Source: CAYXUG01 sp964468655 (GTDB taxonomy: Bacteria; Fidelibacterota; Marinisomatia; Marinisomatales; CAYXUG01). From it: DNA of 32,717 nucleotides. The position numbers and the translations under genes are program-made. The notes beneath the pieces are model-generated. The model ran no database searches and was not told the DNA's origin. It saw only the letters and a list, made by a program, of their open reading frames with translations. Positions 15,068-23,046 of the stretch are shown in pieces (position 1 is the first letter of the stretch; each line of letters begins with the position of its first letter). The stretch spans positions 1 through 32,717 of the forward strand of contig CAYXUG010000020.1 of assembly GCA_964468655.1 (NCBI GenBank), written 5' to 3'.

Positions 15068-15971
15068 CTCTCATCATTAGACCTAGTAAATTGTTGCAAT
15101 TACTTGAATTTCTAACTTTTGATGATTTCTTGCCAGAGAATTTTATCCCGTCAAATGGATTGACTTGTTCCGGTTTATCTTTCGAATTATTGCCAGAAAA
15201 AAGCGTTTGATGATTTTTATTCATTTCTCCTGTTATGATATATTCAATTTCAACGTGCTCCATACTTCCTTTTAAAGGATTAAAACAAACCATCGCGAAA
15301 GATTCATCCCCCATCACGCTCGTTAATCCCCATTTTTTTTGCATTTGAGAAAGTTTAGATATTGCGGATAATTTTCCATTTTGAAATGATAGCATAGTAA
15401 ATCCCCACTCCTCAGGAATAAGTCCGCAGAAATTAGCAAATTTATTTTTGCATTTATCCATAATGACTCGGGACAGTGAACAGATATTGGGTTCGATCCA
15501 ACACGGTGTACACCCAACTTCATTCAGTGACAATTTAATTGACTCCAAGATTGCACCATTGATTGAGGAACAAAAAATGTTCGTTGTATGGTTCCCTAAT
15601 TCGCTATCTCCTAATTCCTGATAAAAATGCAAAATCTCTGATTCCATTTTGCCGTTACGCTGGTTCAAATACCACGTAAGATAGTCTGAACGTTTATCCT
15701 CATACTGCCGGGAATCCGCTTTTAAAATCTGTGACTCAACCAATTTTTCATCAAGAGAAATAAGTACATCCTGATTCTTAGATTGGAGCGATTTAATACT
15801 CTCAGAAATAACTTTTTTTAACTCAGACTTTGATTCATTTGAAGATAGAACATTTTGATAAAATTGTTTGTGCAATGGTGCTTCATTTATTTTCAGAATC
15901 TTAAAAGAAGGAGGGACAACTTCAGCTATGGCACTTCTGATGAAGTTTCCATTTATTGAAATAACAATCAT
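15051..15971 (-). CDS. Degenerate PilM-like (actin-fold) protein
   Basis: A 306-residue soluble protein with the weak pattern of PilM, the actin-like cytoplasmic ring protein of type IV pili: an N-terminal MIVISINGNFIRSAIAEV in the place of the phosphate-1 loop, a mid-protein YLTWYLNQ segment near 98-103, WIEPNICSLSRVI at 158-170 (PilM-type D/E-P-x-x-x-x-x-R), then a second loop FCGLIPEEWGFTMLSFQNGKLS at 181-202, IEYIITGEM at 242-250 and a closing LLGLMMRGVG like the GLALR end of PilM. The usual D-x-G nucleotide-binding loops are not preserved, so ATP binding may be lost. Six nucleotides after the pilin-like gene and overlapping the PilN-like gene. Identification is tentative. Confidence 0.55.
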   Translation of the reverse strand: MIVISINGNFIRSAIAEVVPPSFKILKINEAPLHKQFYQNVLSSNESKSELKKVISESIKSLQSKNQDVLISLDEKLVESQILKADSRQYEDKRSDYLTWYLNQRNGKMESEILHFYQELGDSELGNHTTNIFCSSINGAILESIKLSLNEVGCTPCWIEPNICSLSRVIMDKCKNKFANFCGLIPEEWGFTMLSFQNGKLSAISKLSQMQKKWGLTSVMGDESFAMVCFNPLKGSMEHVEIEYIITGEMNKNHQTLFSGNNSKDKPEQVNPFDGIKFSGKKSSKVRNSSNCNNLLGLMMRGVGIA

Positions 15972-15977
15972 CGATTA

Positions 15978-16733
15978 TTAAAACCTGTCCCAACTTCGGC
16001 TGCCGTTTTCGATCTTACCATGTGAACTTGTTTTAAAAGAAAATACGAGAAATCTTGGTTCTTTATAGATTTTCTTAATAGGACTTGATACAGTAATGTT
16101 TGATGTATCGGTTACAATCTCATAAGGTAGATTTGTCAATGGACACAAAAACATGGCACTTTCCGGCATATATGACTCATAATAACTGACGACTTCAACA
16201 TGAGACGAGATCACTGTGTCGCTGATAGAAACAAATAATGAATCTCCTCTATAAACATCAGAATGTTCAAGTCTTACAAAAGATGTATCGAACCCTTCTT
16301 CTGTACTCCTAATAATTGAAAACACCGTATCTACGAGGGTGTCCTTTCTGCTCTTTAAAAATCCGAATGTGGTATCATAAACAGCATCATATCTATGGAA
16401 CATATCCACGGAAATGTCTTTCCCCGGAAAATGAATTATTTGTTCACCGAGAAATGTGGAGTCCGCAGTTAATGAATCCCGGGCAGCGTTTACAACCATC
16501 AATGCCCATAGACCATCATTTGTGGGTACTCCTGTCAACTGTTTGTAGTAATCGAGTACAGCATATACATTTTCCATTCGAAACCTGCTATCATTCTGGG
16601 AGTCTTCTTCTTCGCTCCAGATGGCCCTCGGAGCATAGATAACAACTACGAAAAGGATGAGTGCAATTACGATCCCCAATTCCAGCAGGTCCCTTGTCCA
16701 CCACATAAAATTTTTATCTCTTAACTGTGCCAT
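15978..16733 (-). CDS. Single-pass envelope protein with pilin-like N-terminus
   Basis: A 251-residue protein of unknown family. A hydrophobic helix at about 15-37 (DLLELGIVIALILFVVVIYAP) resembles the pilin/pseudopilin N-terminal helix, including Glu18 at the place of pilin Glu5, but the Gly before the cleavage site is Thr, so prepilin peptidase processing is doubtful. The remaining 210 residues should be periplasmic: a helix with YAVLDYYKQLTG at 57-68 (as in minor pseudopilins), then a beta-rich region and CPLTNLPYEI near 204-213. GAGAGGA lies 4 nt before the ATG. It lies between the ComEA-like (32 nt) and PilM-like (6 nt) genes. PilO-like or pseudopilin-like roles are possible; neither is proven. 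Confidence 0.65.
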   Translation of the reverse strand: MAQLRDKNFMWWTRDLLELGIVIALILFVVVIYAPRAIWSEEEDSQNDSRFRMENVYAVLDYYKQLTGVPTNDGLWALMVVNAARDSLTADSTFLGEQIIHFPGKDISVDMFHRYDAVYDTTFGFLKSRKDTLVDTVFSIIRSTEEGFDTSFVRLEHSDVYRGDSLFVSISDTVISSHVEVVSYYESYMPESAMFLCPLTNLPYEIVTDTSNITVSSPIKKIYKEPRFLVFSFKTSSHGKIENGSRSWDRF

Positions 16734-16765
16734 TTATCCTCTCTTATTTACGAATGATAAAATGA

Positions 16766-17203
16766 TTAAAAGGAAATTTTTTCTTTCAATTTCTCCAATT
16801 TTTTATTCCCTATTCCCTTAACCTTATCAAGATCATCTAACCCGGAAAAATTCCCATAATCTTCCCTGTAGTGTATTATTCTTTCTGCCATTGCAGGACC
16901 AATCCCCGGAAGTGACATCAATTCATTTTTCGATGCTGTGTTTATATTTATCCGATCCATGGAAATAGAAGTAGATTTTCTTGTTGATTCAGATATTTTA
17001 TTAGTTACAGTAATATCTGATTGCGTAATGATGGTACTCGTATTTTCTTTAATTAGTCGCATCTTTTCAGAAATCACAGCCGAATCTTCCACAATTTCTA
17101 CAATTTCAGGAAACCAGACTCGCCTAACCAAACCGATACAAAGTCCAATAACCATGAATGTTAATAAGAACTGTAATACTAATTTTTCTTTTGCTGTCAT
17201 CAA
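16766..17203 (-). CDS. ComEA-like helix-hairpin-helix protein
   Basis: A 145-residue protein with one N-terminal membrane helix (about 8-26), a polar linker (35-82) and a C-terminal helix-hairpin-helix pair of the ComEA type: ININTASKNELMSLPGIGPAMAERII at 85-110, with hairpin glycines at 100-102 and the second at 130-132 (VKGIGNKKLEKL). ComEA is the DNA receptor that pulls double-stranded DNA across the envelope in natural transformation. The soluble-bridge domain of Bacillus ComEA is missing, as in Gram-negative forms, but here the protein keeps a membrane anchor. It starts 8 nt after dnaJ, so it may be co-transcribed with the heat-shock genes. Small HHH proteins can have other DNA roles. 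Confidence 0.8.
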   Translation of the reverse strand: MMTAKEKLVLQFLLTFMVIGLCIGLVRRVWFPEIVEIVEDSAVISEKMRLIKENTSTIITQSDITVTNKISESTRKSTSISMDRININTASKNELMSLPGIGPAMAERIIHYREDYGNFSGLDDLDKVKGIGNKKLEKLKEKISF

Positions 17204-17211
17204 TTAATACT

Positions 17212-18327
17212 TTAAGTCCTTATCTTTCTGATTCTTGTTTTTTGGTTTTCACCATTGGATACTTTCAATTCCTCAAATAATCTCTTTTGCGCTGTTTTAA
17301 GGGACGTTGGAGTGGCAACCTGAATTTTGACAAGTTGATCTCCTCTATTATTTTTATCGTTTAAATAAGGAAGACCCTTTCCACGCATACGAAGTATTTG
17401 ACCAGATTGTATCCCTTTAGGAATGGTTAATTTCGCTTTCCCGCCAATCGTTGGAATATTAATCGTATCCCCAAGTGCGGCCTGTGCAAAAGAAATTTCT
17501 AATTCTGTGATCACATCAATACCATCACGGACAAAATATTCGTGAGAGGTTTCTTCAAAAAATACCAGTAAATCGCCCGGACTACTGCTTCGCGGACCTG
17601 CGTTCCCCTGCCCTTTCAACGACATGTAATTGCCATCCGATACGCCCAAAGGAACTTTGACTTTTACCTGACTTGTCTTTTTTACTGTACCATTACCAGA
17701 GCAGTGAAGGCAGGGATTGCTGATTATTTCACCACTGCCATCACATTGAGTGCAAGTTCTTGCCACAATGGTTTGTCCAAAGAGAGAACGTGAAATCTGA
17801 CGTACTTGGCCTGCGCCATCACAGGTTGTACACCGGGAAGGATTGGTGCCCGGTTCTGCGCCGGATCCCCCACAAACATCGCAGTTTCTAAGGTGCTTGA
17901 TTTTCAGGTTTTTTTCTACACCAGTAGCAATTTCTTCCAGAGTCAGTCTTAGCGCTACTCTAAGGTCACTACCGCGTTGTTGTCTTGACTGTCTTTGCCT
18001 CCCGAATCCAAATATATCTTCAAAAGGGTGCATCCCTCCAAAAATATCTCCAAACTGACTGAAGATATCGTCCATTGACATTCCGCCTCCAAATCCACTT
18101 TCGCCTTCCAACCCTGCATGGCCGAACTGATTATACTGAGCCCGTTTCTGGGGATCGATTAAGATCGAATAAGCTTCAGCGGACTCTTTGAATTTTTGTT
18201 CTGCAGCTACGTTGTCTGGATTTTTATCAGGGTGATATTTCATAGCCATTTTACGGTATGCACGCTTAATTTCAGTTTCAGAAGCTTCCCTGCCTACCCC
18301 AAGTATTTCGTAATAATCTCTTTTCAC
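17212..18327 (-). CDS. dnaJ: Chaperone DnaJ
   Basis: A type I Hsp40 co-chaperone that delivers unfolded clients to DnaK and stimulates its ATPase. The J domain has HPD at 32-34. A Gly/Phe-rich linker (about 68-110) follows. The zinc-binding domain has four CxxCxGxG repeats with cysteines at 149/152, 166/169, 192/195 and 206/209. The C-terminal substrate-binding domains are complete (GDLLVFFEE, TKLTIPKG-like segment, KGLPYLN). Length 371 is typical. The start is 7 nt after the grpE stop, completing an hrcA-grpE-dnaJ operon; dnaK is not adjacent. Confidence 0.98.
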   Translation of the reverse strand: MKRDYYEILGVGREASETEIKRAYRKMAMKYHPDKNPDNVAAEQKFKESAEAYSILIDPQKRAQYNQFGHAGLEGESGFGGGMSMDDIFSQFGDIFGGMHPFEDIFGFGRQRQSRQQRGSDLRVALRLTLEEIATGVEKNLKIKHLRNCDVCGGSGAEPGTNPSRCTTCDGAGQVRQISRSLFGQTIVARTCTQCDGSGEIISNPCLHCSGNGTVKKTSQVKVKVPLGVSDGNYMSLKGQGNAGPRSSSPGDLLVFFEETSHEYFVRDGIDVITELEISFAQAALGDTINIPTIGGKAKLTIPKGIQSGQILRMRGKGLPYLNDKNNRGDQLVKIQVATPTSLKTAQKRLFEELKVSNGENQKTRIRKIRT

Positions 18328-18334
18328 AGTTTAA

Positions 18335-18898
18335 TCAGGATTTGGAATTTGTAGTGACAACAACTTTTGCATGGCGAATTACTTTATCTTTAAAACTGTA
18401 CCCTTTTTCAAATTCTTCTATAATGGTTTGATCATCATGTTCCTCTGATTCCTGAGTCATCAGCGCCTCATGGAGATCATGATTAAATTTCTGGCCAATA
18501 GAGTCAAAAGTGACAGCGCCAACCCCTGCAAGGCGCTTGTGCATTTTTTCAACAATTAAATTTATCCCCTCTTTGACTGCTTGAAGACTATAGGATTTTT
18601 TATCTGCAGTTGAATCCAATAGCCTGTCTAAATCGTCCATTACGGGAAGAAATGCTTTTACAACATCCTCTCCTTCATATTTCAGAACCCGGGATATTTC
18701 CCGCTCATTCCGTTTTCGGTAATTGTCAAATTCAGCTTTTAATCTTAAATATCTATCCTCTTGCTCCTTTAAAGCTGTTTTTAAGGATTTTATTTCCTTT
18801 TTATCAGCTGTCTTTTGTAGAGTTTTACTTTTTCCAGACTTTTTTTTTGATGACTGATTCTTCTTTGACGTCAATTCTGTGTTTTGCTCATTTTTCAT
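18335..18898 (-). CDS. grpE: Nucleotide exchange factor GrpE
   Basis: Releases ADP from DnaK. The protein is 187 residues from the ATG at 18898. Its first 45 residues are polar and Lys/Ser-rich; a long coiled-coil helix follows (KALKEQEDRYLRLKAEFDNYRKRNERE), then the beta-domain with the conserved AVTFDSIGQKFNHDLHEAL-type segment and the C-terminal VIRHAKVVV. The open frame extends 28 codons further upstream, but that part overlaps hrcA in another frame and is not GrpE-like, so I exclude it. The chosen ATG overlaps the hrcA end by 11 nt; no strong SD is seen, consistent with coupling. Confidence 0.95.
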   Translation of the reverse strand: MKNEQNTELTSKKNQSSKKKSGKSKTLQKTADKKEIKSLKTALKEQEDRYLRLKAEFDNYRKRNEREISRVLKYEGEDVVKAFLPVMDDLDRLLDSTADKKSYSLQAVKEGINLIVEKMHKRLAGVGAVTFDSIGQKFNHDLHEALMTQESEEHDDQTIIEEFEKGYSFKDKVIRHAKVVVTTNSKS

Positions 18899-19913
18899 GG
18901 TGTAAATCGCATAACAATTTTGAATACATTCCCACAACACCGTGAACAATATTATACTGCATGCGCGTTGGTCCAATGACACCTAAGCGTCCCTTGATAT
19001 TGCCATACTGAAAATCAGAAGCTACAATTGAACATTGTTCGAATGATTGATTATGATTTTCTTTTCCGATAATGGATATTCCCTTTTCATCATCACCGAT
19101 GAGAAATGATACTGCTTCTAAAAATTCCGATTCATTGTCTAAAGCAGTTACCACAGACTGAATGTATTCCGGATTTTTAAATTCAGGATTATCCAGCAGG
19201 TAATCCTTTTTGGATGTCGTCAAGTATGTCGTCTTTTTATTTGAGAAATACACCCCTACATTCTGGATGATATCTTCCATAATCTCACCAGGATTTTTAT
19301 TGTAATCTTTTAGTCTTTCACCAATTGAATTTTGTATTTCAACAAGGGATAATCCCAGTAACCTTTCTCGCAGGATCTGCAATACAGTCTCCAGATGACC
19401 CTCTTTCACTTCAACTGAAATATCGAGAACAATTGATTTTACCGTTTCAGAATTAAAACCAAGTACAAACAGAATTTTTCCTGAGCTTAGTCTGATAAGT
19501 TCAAGATCTGATAAAACAGTTTTAGAAGAAGATACGAGGAAGGCAAATCCAAATAAGCTGCTGATTTTTCCCAGGGATGAAGCTGTATATTCAAGAATTT
19601 GTTCAACATTGGAGGATAATTCGTTTAGCTCCTTCATAAATCCCTGAACCTGAAGCGACTGTTTATTGGAAGGAGCCATTAAATTGTCCACATAATATCT
19701 ATACCCTGTGTCAGTGGGTACTCTTCCTGAGGAAGTGTACAGATGATCCAATAAACCGCTTTTTTCCAATCGGCTTAAAACATTCCGAATTGTAGCAGGA
19801 CTCAGATTAATATGGAACTTTTCATTGAGTCGTTTCGAAGGAACCGGCGTTGCCGTATTAATAAAATCCTCAACTACGTATTTTAGAATCTTGTTTTCTC
19901 GTTCAACTTTCAT
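18888..19913 (-). CDS. hrcA: Heat-inducible transcription repressor HrcA
   Basis: A 341-residue repressor that binds CIRCE operators to control chaperone genes and is itself folded by GroEL. The N-terminal winged helix is clear: LKYVVEDFINTATPVPSKRL, then LSPATIRNVLSRLEKSGLL, and the signature SSGRVPTDTGYRYYVD near 63-78. The GAF-like central and C-terminal regions follow, with GDDEKGISIIGKENH and the closing RLGVIGPTRMQYNIVHGVVGMYS. Promoter-proximal in the hrcA-grpE-dnaJ order. No CIRCE inverted repeat is visible in the 88 nt upstream, so any autoregulation must use a divergent site or none. Confidence 0.96.
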   Translation of the reverse strand: MKVERENKILKYVVEDFINTATPVPSKRLNEKFHINLSPATIRNVLSRLEKSGLLDHLYTSSGRVPTDTGYRYYVDNLMAPSNKQSLQVQGFMKELNELSSNVEQILEYTASSLGKISSLFGFAFLVSSSKTVLSDLELIRLSSGKILFVLGFNSETVKSIVLDISVEVKEGHLETVLQILRERLLGLSLVEIQNSIGERLKDYNKNPGEIMEDIIQNVGVYFSNKKTTYLTTSKKDYLLDNPEFKNPEYIQSVVTALDNESEFLEAVSFLIGDDEKGISIIGKENHNQSFEQCSIVASDFQYGNIKGRLGVIGPTRMQYNIVHGVVGMYSKLLCDLHHEK

Positions 19914-19946
19914 TTTCTTTAAATTCGGTGATTTCTATGTGCGTAA

Positions 19947-19975
19947 AAATTAATCCCATTATTGAGGATAATCAA
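19947..19975 (-). promoter_or_regulatory. Possible sigma-70-type promoter of hrcA
   Basis: On the minus strand TTGATT (19975-19970) and TAATTT (19952-19947) are separated by 17 nt and lie 34 nt upstream of the hrcA ATG, inside the 88-nt ftsX-hrcA gap, one of the longer minus-strand gaps. Matches are partial in AT-rich DNA, so this is only a candidate. Confidence 0.35.
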
Positions 19976-20001
19976 GGTATATGTCCTATTGAATTCCAAA
20001 G

Positions 20002-20868
20002 TTATCCTAAATACTTTTTGACAGCCCTGAGGCTACCAAAAAGTGAGAATATGACAACAATGATTGTAAATAATAACAGCAGATCAAATTGCAAATGAAT
20101 TTGGTAGGTTGTAAATAATGATAAGATAGAGTTTACTCCTCTTACATAGCCAACAGTTATGCCGCACGCAACTAAAGAACCGGCAACACTCTCAACAATT
20201 CCTTCAATCAAGAATGGAATTCGGATGAATGCGTTGGTGGCACCTACCAGCTTGAGAATCCTGATAAGATTCTGTCGAGAATGAATGGTCAGCCGAATTG
20301 TGTTGGATACCAGTATAATTGTCCCCAAAAGAACAACAACCCCGACACCTGTTATAATAAGATTAAACCCCTGGTAATACTTTTCAATGATAGATATTAG
20401 TCTTCCATGGGACCGTACTTCTTCTACATACTCAATCGATTTTATTTTTTCAATCATTGGATTGATATCCAATATTGCGTGGCCTCCACTTTTTATTTTA
20501 ACAACACAGCTTGATGGCAGTGGATTCTCCAATAAAAGGTCGAAAATATTTTCTCCAAATTCTTCTTCAAATATTTCAGCCGCTTCCTGTTTTGTTATCA
20601 ATTTAGCAGACAATACAAAGGGTAACTGACTTATTTCCTGTATTTTCAGATTTGCTTCAGCATCCGTCAAAAGAGGAGAAAAAAATACTTCCAGCTCGTA
20701 TTTTGATCTCGCCGTTTCTATCAATCTTTTAAACTCCTGACCGATTACACCACCGAATCCCACAAAACTCATTGTTACTCCAATGACAATAATGGATATC
20801 ACTGCATTTACCTTTGTACGCCAAAGACTTCTGAATCCTTCTGAAATCAAATAGAAAAAAGTATCCAT
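20002..20868 (-). CDS. ftsX: Cell division ABC transporter permease FtsX
   Basis: The membrane half of FtsEX, which couples cytoplasmic ATP hydrolysis to activation of periplasmic peptidoglycan hydrolases during division. Four transmembrane helices are visible at about 21-42, 168-190, 217-242 and 260-281. The first is followed by an extracytoplasmic domain (43-165) of the usual FtsX fold. LKLVGATNAFIRIPFLIEG at 206-224 is the conserved segment before the third helix. Length 288 is normal. The ATG is 2 nt after the ftsE stop. Confidence 0.94.
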   Translation of the reverse strand: MDTFFYLISEGFRSLWRTKVNAVISIIVIGVTMSFVGFGGVIGQEFKRLIETARSKYELEVFFSPLLTDAEANLKIQEISQLPFVLSAKLITKQEAAEIFEEEFGENIFDLLLENPLPSSCVVKIKSGGHAILDINPMIEKIKSIEYVEEVRSHGRLISIIEKYYQGFNLIITGVGVVVLLGTIILVSNTIRLTIHSRQNLIRILKLVGATNAFIRIPFLIEGIVESVAGSLVACGITVGYVRGVNSILSLFTTYQIHLQFDLLLLFTIIVVIFSLFGSLRAVKKYLG

Positions 20869-20870
20869 AC

Positions 20871-21521
20871 TTAGTTGTAAATTTTCCCCTCTTTCACATT
20901 GATGAACCGGTAGCCCCTATCCTTGATAAGGTTGTAATCGTGGGAAGCCATGACCACTGCTGTACCGTTTTCATTAATTTTTTCTAACAGCTTTAAAATT
21001 TTGAAGGAGGAGGCAGGATCCAAATTCCCTGTAGGTTCATCTGCCAGTACAACAATTGGCTTTTTTACAACTGCCCTCGCTAGTGAAACAATCTGTTGTT
21101 CCCCGCCGGAAAGCTGTGAAGGGAGATGATTTTTTCTATCATTTAATGCCAGTTCATCTATCACCGCATTCACTCTTTCTCGGACTTCCCGAATTTTTAT
21201 TCCCATGACATGAAGTGAAATGGCAATATTTTCAAACACATTTCTATCATTTAGCAGTGCAAAATCCTGAAAGACCATCCCCACTTTCCTCCTCAATTTG
21301 GGAATATGTCTTTTTTTAATGGTAGTAGAATCAAACTCATCAATGATGATTTTCCCTTTCTGGGGTATTAAATCCATATAGATCAACCTGAGAAGCGTTG
21401 TTTTTCCTGCACCTGTGGGTCCAAGAAAACAGGTAAATTCATTTTTATTGATTGAAAAATCAGCTTCCTCAATCCCGATCCCATCTTTGAATAAAAAAGT
21501 TACATCTTCAAATGAAATCAT
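20871..21521 (-). CDS. ftsE: Cell division ATP-binding protein FtsE
   Basis: The ABC ATPase partner of FtsX. Walker A GPTGAGKT is at 34-41, the Q-loop at VFQDFAL near 83-89, ABC signature LSGGEQ at 137-142, Walker B with DEPTGNLDP at 161-169 and the H-loop His194 (ASHDYN). The 216-residue length is typical for FtsE, and the immediate ftsX neighbour separates it from LolD-type ATPases. It begins 23 nt after the exchanger gene. Confidence 0.95.
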   Translation of the reverse strand: MISFEDVTFLFKDGIGIEEADFSINKNEFTCFLGPTGAGKTTLLRLIYMDLIPQKGKIIIDEFDSTTIKKRHIPKLRRKVGMVFQDFALLNDRNVFENIAISLHVMGIKIREVRERVNAVIDELALNDRKNHLPSQLSGGEQQIVSLARAVVKKPIVVLADEPTGNLDPASSFKILKLLEKINENGTAVVMASHDYNLIKDRGYRFINVKEGKIYN

Positions 21522-21544
21522 TTTTTCATCAAATTAGTGTACCG

Positions 21545-22465
21545 TTAAAAAACATAGACGATAAATCCAAAATAACTGAACAGTAAAAACAGACTGTACA
21601 CTTTTGGAATGGCTCCATTCAGCCGTGAAATGGGATACAGCGCCAGAACATAAAGAAGCATGATAGGTATTTCAACTTTGAAGAGACTGATATCAACGGG
21701 CAGCGGTTTCACCATGGAAACGATTCCGGCAACGCACAGCATATTAAAAATGTTGGAACCGATAATATTCCCCACCGATATTTCACTCTCCTTTCTAAAG
21801 GCAGCAACCAGAGAAGTTGCCAGTTCAGGAAGAGATGTGCCATAAGCAGCTACCGTTAATCCGATGGAAAGTTCAGATACATTGAGTATTCGTGCCAGTT
21901 CTGCGGCGCCTTTTACAAAAAAATTAGCTCCAAAACACAGTGCCGCCGCTCCTAAAACAATGAATAAGAAATTGTTAGCTGATGGGTTTCCTGATTTATT
22001 GTTGGAATTACCCTTCCTGCTGTTTATCAAACTGTAAAAGGTATATAAAATTAAGGTGGAAAAAAGGATCATTCCTTCCCATTTGCTAATTTGTCCCCCT
22101 AACATAATAACCGAAAACATTAATGACAGCAATAACAGAATATTTAAATCCTTTTTAAATTTTGATCCAATAATCGAGAGGTGAAAAATAGTAGCGCTCA
22201 AACCTATAATTAATCCAATATTGGCTATGTTTGATCCAATGATATTTCCAAGCGCAATACCCTCATTTCCACCAATTGCTGCAAAAAGAGAGACAACCAG
22301 TTCAGGTAATGATGTGCTGAAGGCAACAATTGTCAATCCAATGACAAGGGGAGAAATCCCTGCAGACCTTGCCAGCCGGCTTGCACCTTTTACGAGAAAA
22401 TCACCTCCATAATAAAGAAGGATTCCACCTCCAACTAAATACAATATAATTTCAATAGCTGTCAT
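21545..22465 (-). CDS. Calcium/sodium antiporter (CaCA family, YrbG-like)
   Basis: A 306-residue inner-membrane cation exchanger with about 10 transmembrane helices. The two inverted alpha repeats are plain: AFSTSLPEL at 48-56 with GNIIGSNIAN at 73-82, and AAYGTSLPEL near 207-216 with GNIIGSNIFN near 233-242. The Glu in each TSLPE motif is the ion-binding residue. Such proteins exchange Na+ or K+ for Ca2+; ion choice cannot be read from the sequence. A polar cytoplasmic loop (about 147-164) divides the halves. The ATG shares one base with the nadD stop (TAATG), so it is coupled to nadD. Confidence 0.93.
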   Translation of the reverse strand: MTAIEIILYLVGGGILLYYGGDFLVKGASRLARSAGISPLVIGLTIVAFSTSLPELVVSLFAAIGGNEGIALGNIIGSNIANIGLIIGLSATIFHLSIIGSKFKKDLNILLLLSLMFSVIMLGGQISKWEGMILFSTLILYTFYSLINSRKGNSNNKSGNPSANNFLFIVLGAAALCFGANFFVKGAAELARILNVSELSIGLTVAAYGTSLPELATSLVAAFRKESEISVGNIIGSNIFNMLCVAGIVSMVKPLPVDISLFKVEIPIMLLYVLALYPISRLNGAIPKVYSLFLLFSYFGFIVYVF

Positions 22466-23046
22466 TATCTGTAAAGCCCGTTATCAAAAATATATTTCTC
22501 CACCGAATCCAGTACCATATACTTAATGGAAAAACCATTTCTCACTCTATCCCTGATGATTTCAGATGAAACATCAATTTTTGGTGTCGGGCAGATAGTC
22601 ACTCTTTCTAAAACGTCATTTTGGGTGGATTTAATATCTATTCCTGGTCTTTCCGCTGCAAAAACTTTGCATTCGTCCAAAATGGATTGATAATCTTTCC
22701 ACGTATGGAAATCAACCAATGAATCGCTTCCCATTAAGAAAACAGTATTTCCCCTTTTTAAATTGTATTTCTTTTTCATCTCTATGACGGTCTTAATGGT
22801 ATAGGAAATTCCGTCCCTTGAGACTTCAGTTTCGGAAATTTCAAAATCAGTGCCCACCAGAGATAATTTTAGCATTTCAAGTCTGTTTTCCGGTGAAGAC
22901 ATGGATCTGTCCCGTTTATGGGGAGTTATATTCGAAGGGACAAATAAAAATGTATCGAAATGTTCTATTTCATTAACAGAATCAGCGATGAGAAGATGAC
23001 CAATATGCGGCGGATCGAAAGTCCCGCCAAATAAACACAGTTTCAC
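22465..23046 (-). CDS. nadD: Nicotinate-nucleotide adenylyltransferase
   Basis: Makes deamido-NAD+ from nicotinate mononucleotide and ATP in NAD biosynthesis. The 193-residue protein has GGTFDPPHIGH at 7-17 (nucleotidyltransferase HxGH), FVPSNITPHKRD near 35-46, MGSDSLVDFHTWKDY near 125-139 and the C-terminal SSEIIRDRVRNG. The start is GTG at 23046 within the bamD stop (GTGA overlap of 4 nt), giving MKLCLFGGTFD as the N-terminus. Confidence 0.96.
   Translation of the reverse strand: MKLCLFGGTFDPPHIGHLLIADSVNEIEHFDTFLFVPSNITPHKRDRSMSSPENRLEMLKLSLVGTDFEISETEVSRDGISYTIKTVIEMKKKYNLKRGNTVFLMGSDSLVDFHTWKDYQSILDECKVFAAERPGIDIKSTQNDVLERVTICPTPKIDVSSEIIRDRVRNGFSIKYMVLDSVEKYIFDNGLYR

Noticed and set aside
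18899..18982. N-terminal extension of GrpE (28 residues)
   Set aside because: It overlaps hrcA in another frame, is not GrpE-like, and the ATG at 18898 gives a normal GrpE length.
19914..20001. CIRCE operator upstream of hrcA
   Set aside because: No TTAGCACTC-N9-GAGTGCTAA-like inverted repeat is present; only a short AT-rich ATTAT/ATAAT pairing is seen.
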